A stretch of DNA of 64,000 bases from Geosiphon pyriformis. Lineage: Eukaryota > Glomeromycota > Glomeromycetes > Archaeosporales > Geosiphonaceae. Both the position numbers and the translations under genes were made by a program. Every line of letters begins with the position of its first letter. Position 1 is the stretch's first letter. This document shows, piece after piece, positions 61,953 to 64,000 of this stretch. The notes below the pieces were generated by a model. It was not told the DNA's origin. It ran no database searches and worked only from the letters and a program-made list of their open reading frames with translations. The stretch covers positions 990,166 to 1,054,165 of the forward strand of contig JAAOMT010000129.1 in the NCBI GenBank assembly GCA_016748015.1, in the 5' to 3' direction.

Positions 61953-62530
61953 TCAATCACAATCTTTCTTGAAACAAATTCCATAAGGACGAACGTCCTC
62001 ATTATTTGGCGAAATCCAATATTCACCATTTAGAGTTTTTTCCGGAGAAATTCGAACAAATGTCTCGGGATTGACCCTATTTTGAATTACCATTCGATAA
62101 TTAACGCCCTCACATGAAAACCTTGTAGCATAGAAAGCGGCAACGTTAATATCAGGCGTAGAATATATGTCACGACCAAAGTGAAATCTTTCCCCTTTAC
62201 TCAACAAATATCCTTGCTCGGCAATAGAATTGGCGTTATGTTTCGCCGTCCCATGATATGAAACAGGCCATTCATTCACTATTCCCGTAGCTGTCAAGAA
62301 CATCGATGATCAATAGATGGCAAGTGTCTTTATTAATGATGCCAGTAGTCCAACAATTTTTGCTTGTCTTTGAGTTCTCTTCCATGATTCAAAAGGCGTT
62401 GTTGATTTGGAGGAATGTTTTGTTCTATTTCGATCGCTTTTTTTAGTTGCAAAACAGTGGCATTTGATAGGTCAACCGTTAGAGTGAGTATGTTTCCATT
62501 TAAGGCTTTTATATATAAATAATCTGTTCC
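61953..62530 (-). pseudogene. ubiquitin-like domain plus ADP-ribosyltransferase-like domain, frameshifted
   Basis: On the minus strand 62530-62345 reads a ubiquitin-like fold (YLYIKALNGNILTLTVDLSN, then IPPNQQRLLNHGRELKDKQK, LLDY). One extra base at 62344 shifts the frame. The fold then finishes in the next frame (GIINKDTCHLLIIDVL, 62343-62296), as in ubiquitin's DYNIQKESTLHLVL. A second shift leads to the frame ending at 61953, which gives VNEWPVSYHGTAKHNANSIA, FGRDIYSTPDINVAAFYA, IQNRVNPETFVRIS and GEYWISP. The HGT and IYST motifs and their spacing resemble PARP/Tpt1-type ART folds. I recall Rhizophagus proteins with ubiquitin followed by this domain, usually with another domain between, which is absent here. 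Probably a decayed member; an assembly error would be the alternative. Confidence 0.6.
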
Positions 62531-62687
62531 CTGTTTGTAGAAATGGGGAGATTTATTGGAATAGCAGGCATTCTTTTGGAAATTGATGATAAAGAATTTG
62601 TTTGATAAATAGGATTTTCATGAATATTTGAATTTATAGGAATTTTAGAAATCGAGGTAATTCTAGGGTAATTATAAAAAAATCAGG

Positions 62688-62930
62688 TTATCTAACAGTC
62701 GACTTGTCTTTTATTATTGGTCTTATGAACATATTATAGTCTTCAAAACTGTGAACTGAACCACCTGATAAACTTGAACGGTGCAAAGATTTTACATTAA
62801 CTTGTTGAATAGAATTTCTTTTTATTTCTTGCAAACTAAGTGTTTTTTTGACATCTCCTTTCGAAAGAAAAGTTTGTCCAAAGCTTGCTGAAAATCCGGG
62901 GACAACAAGTGCCGTACTTTGGGTAGACAT
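62688..62930 (-). CDS. small hypothetical protein, 80 aa
   Basis: ATG at 62930 (MSTQSTALVVPGFSASFGQ) to TAA at 62688, ending IIKDKSTVR. Balanced composition, more G and C than the flanks, Ser-rich. I recognise no family. It lies 157 nt upstream of the ubiquitin-like block on the same strand and could be its first exon, but no splice pair joins them in frame. Confidence 0.45.
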   Translation of the reverse strand: MSTQSTALVVPGFSASFGQTFLSKGDVKKTLSLQEIKRNSIQQVNVKSLHRSSLSGGSVHSFEDYNMFIRPIIKDKSTVR

Positions 62931-62981
62931 AATATCAATTGATCTTTCACCTTTTAGTTTAAGTTTTTGTAATGAATGAAA

Positions 62982-63028
<47 letters not shown>

Positions 63029-64000
63029 AAGTGGAAAAAATTATTTAGGAGGAATTTGAGAAAATAGTACATAACAAATTTTTAATCTTTTTTTATATCT
63101 ACCCATGAGAGAATTGTAATATAATAATATGCACTCTATTAAAGCAATCTAATTTGGGTGCTAATTATCAAAAATCTCGAGCGTGTATAGAAATTTTGTG
63201 AAATGAAGTACAGATTAATTAAATTTTTTTTAGATGTACGCTATTTCCCACATATTTGGAAAAACCTTTTAAAATCTGTTTTTAAATTAATATATATCTG
63301 ATAATTATGTACACATTTTCATTTACTAGGCTAAAGAAAAAAAATGAATGAATAAATGAATGAATGAATGAATGAAAAATATAAGGGAAACACGAAGAAA
63401 AAAAGTGAGAATTTTTTTTTAACGTGAGAAATTTTAATTGGCGTAGATATTAAATAATTAAAATAATTAAAAATTTATCCTTGTACGATATCACAGTAAT
63501 AATAATTAATAATATCAGAAAAAGTTATAGATTATCAAACATTAAAAAAATGAAAGTTTCAAGATCAATAAGTTTGGCTAAGGGGGGAAGGGGTTTTTAT
63601 TATTAATTGAAATCATCATAAAAAAAGAAAATTTCTTATTATTATTATTATGACCAAAAATTTTTCTATTATTGTGACCAAAAATTAAATATTCCTTTAT
63701 TTCAGGATTAAAAAAAGTTCAGGATGAATATTAATAAAAATCTACATTGAAATCTTGAAGATATAAATTATTTATTTTTTATTTAAAAAGATTGATTATT
63801 TACATAACCTAAAAATGTTTTAATTGTAAATTTTTAAAATAAACAAGAAAACTGAATTCTTTAAATGAAAATTTTTGGTTTCACCTTGATTATTCATGTG
63901 AAGAAGTTATACATTCAAATAATTTTTTTTTCTTAATTTTTTCTTGAATTGGTTCATTTTTTAGAAAAAAAGTTTCCTTTTTTTTTTTTTTTTTTTTTTA
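62931..64000. repeat. AT-rich DNA with tetranucleotide repeats, window end in poly-T
   Basis: (AAAT)n at about 62979-63028, (GAAT)n at about 63348-63376, ATT runs near 63640 and a T-run from about 63979 to the window end. No gene seen. Confidence 0.7.

Overview
The window is eukaryotic and fungal. Genes are split by many short introns (about 40-120 nt, GT..AG, often with a CTAAC-like branch site), the intergenic DNA is extremely AT-rich, and the gene content includes the yeast-type cell-fusion protein Prm1 and a Nup145-type nucleoporin fusion. The long non-LTR retrotransposon and the ubiquitin/ADP-ribosyltransferase-like locus resemble families I associate with arbuscular mycorrhizal fungi (Glomeromycotina, Rhizophagus-like). 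That placement is an inference from recall and was not tested by search.

Layout. 1-6454 (+): 3' part of a NUP98-NUP96 (NUP145-type) gene, 15 visible exons. 7429-8731 (-): PTTG1IP/PBF-like type I membrane protein with a PSI-like Cys cluster. 9422-9661 (-): small ORF. 12000-12092: long TTA microsatellite. 12627-13703 (+): Ulp1/SENP-type protease. About 15172-17014 (+): decayed MFS transporter. 17250-19561 (-): pyruvate kinase, 11 exons. About 20.4-26.6 kb: decayed retrotransposon DNA. 26650-33440 (+): almost full-length LINE with two ORFs, no frameshifts and eight in-frame stops. 33.4-35.0 kb: more relics. 35277-37174 (+): unknown multi-exon membrane protein. 37483-37502: assembly gap in poly-C. 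37698-39065 (-): RWDD1/GIR2. 39.2-40.4 kb: LINE relic. 41924-43339 (+), 46621-48259 (-) and 59397-61169 (-): three paralogous secreted class-3-lipase-like genes. 48977-49598: Tc1/mariner fossil. 50064-52406 (-): PRM1. 52.5-58.2 kb: AT-rich DNA with a ~60-bp minisatellite. 58250-58530: second Tc1-like fossil. 61953-62530 (-): frameshifted ubiquitin-like/ART-like locus. 62688-62930 (-): small ORF.

The housekeeping genes (nucleoporin, desumoylase-like protease, pyruvate kinase, GIR2, PRM1) look intact, with exon phases that close exactly. They are separated by AT-rich islands of decayed LINEs. The most unusual signal is the lipase-like trio. Each carries Gly where class-3 lipases have the nucleophilic Ser (GEGIGG, GDGLGG, GVGLGG instead of GxSxG). 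Signal peptide, long disordered pro-region, general fold, the Asp region and a four-exon architecture with an identical 270-nt second exon are retained. This suggests a family of secreted lipase-like pseudoenzymes.

The LINE gives a second clear pattern. Most of its stops sit where relatives, as I recall them, have Trp (TGG to TGA/TAG), and three catalytic-type Asp codons read Asn. This fits G-to-A / C-to-T decay.
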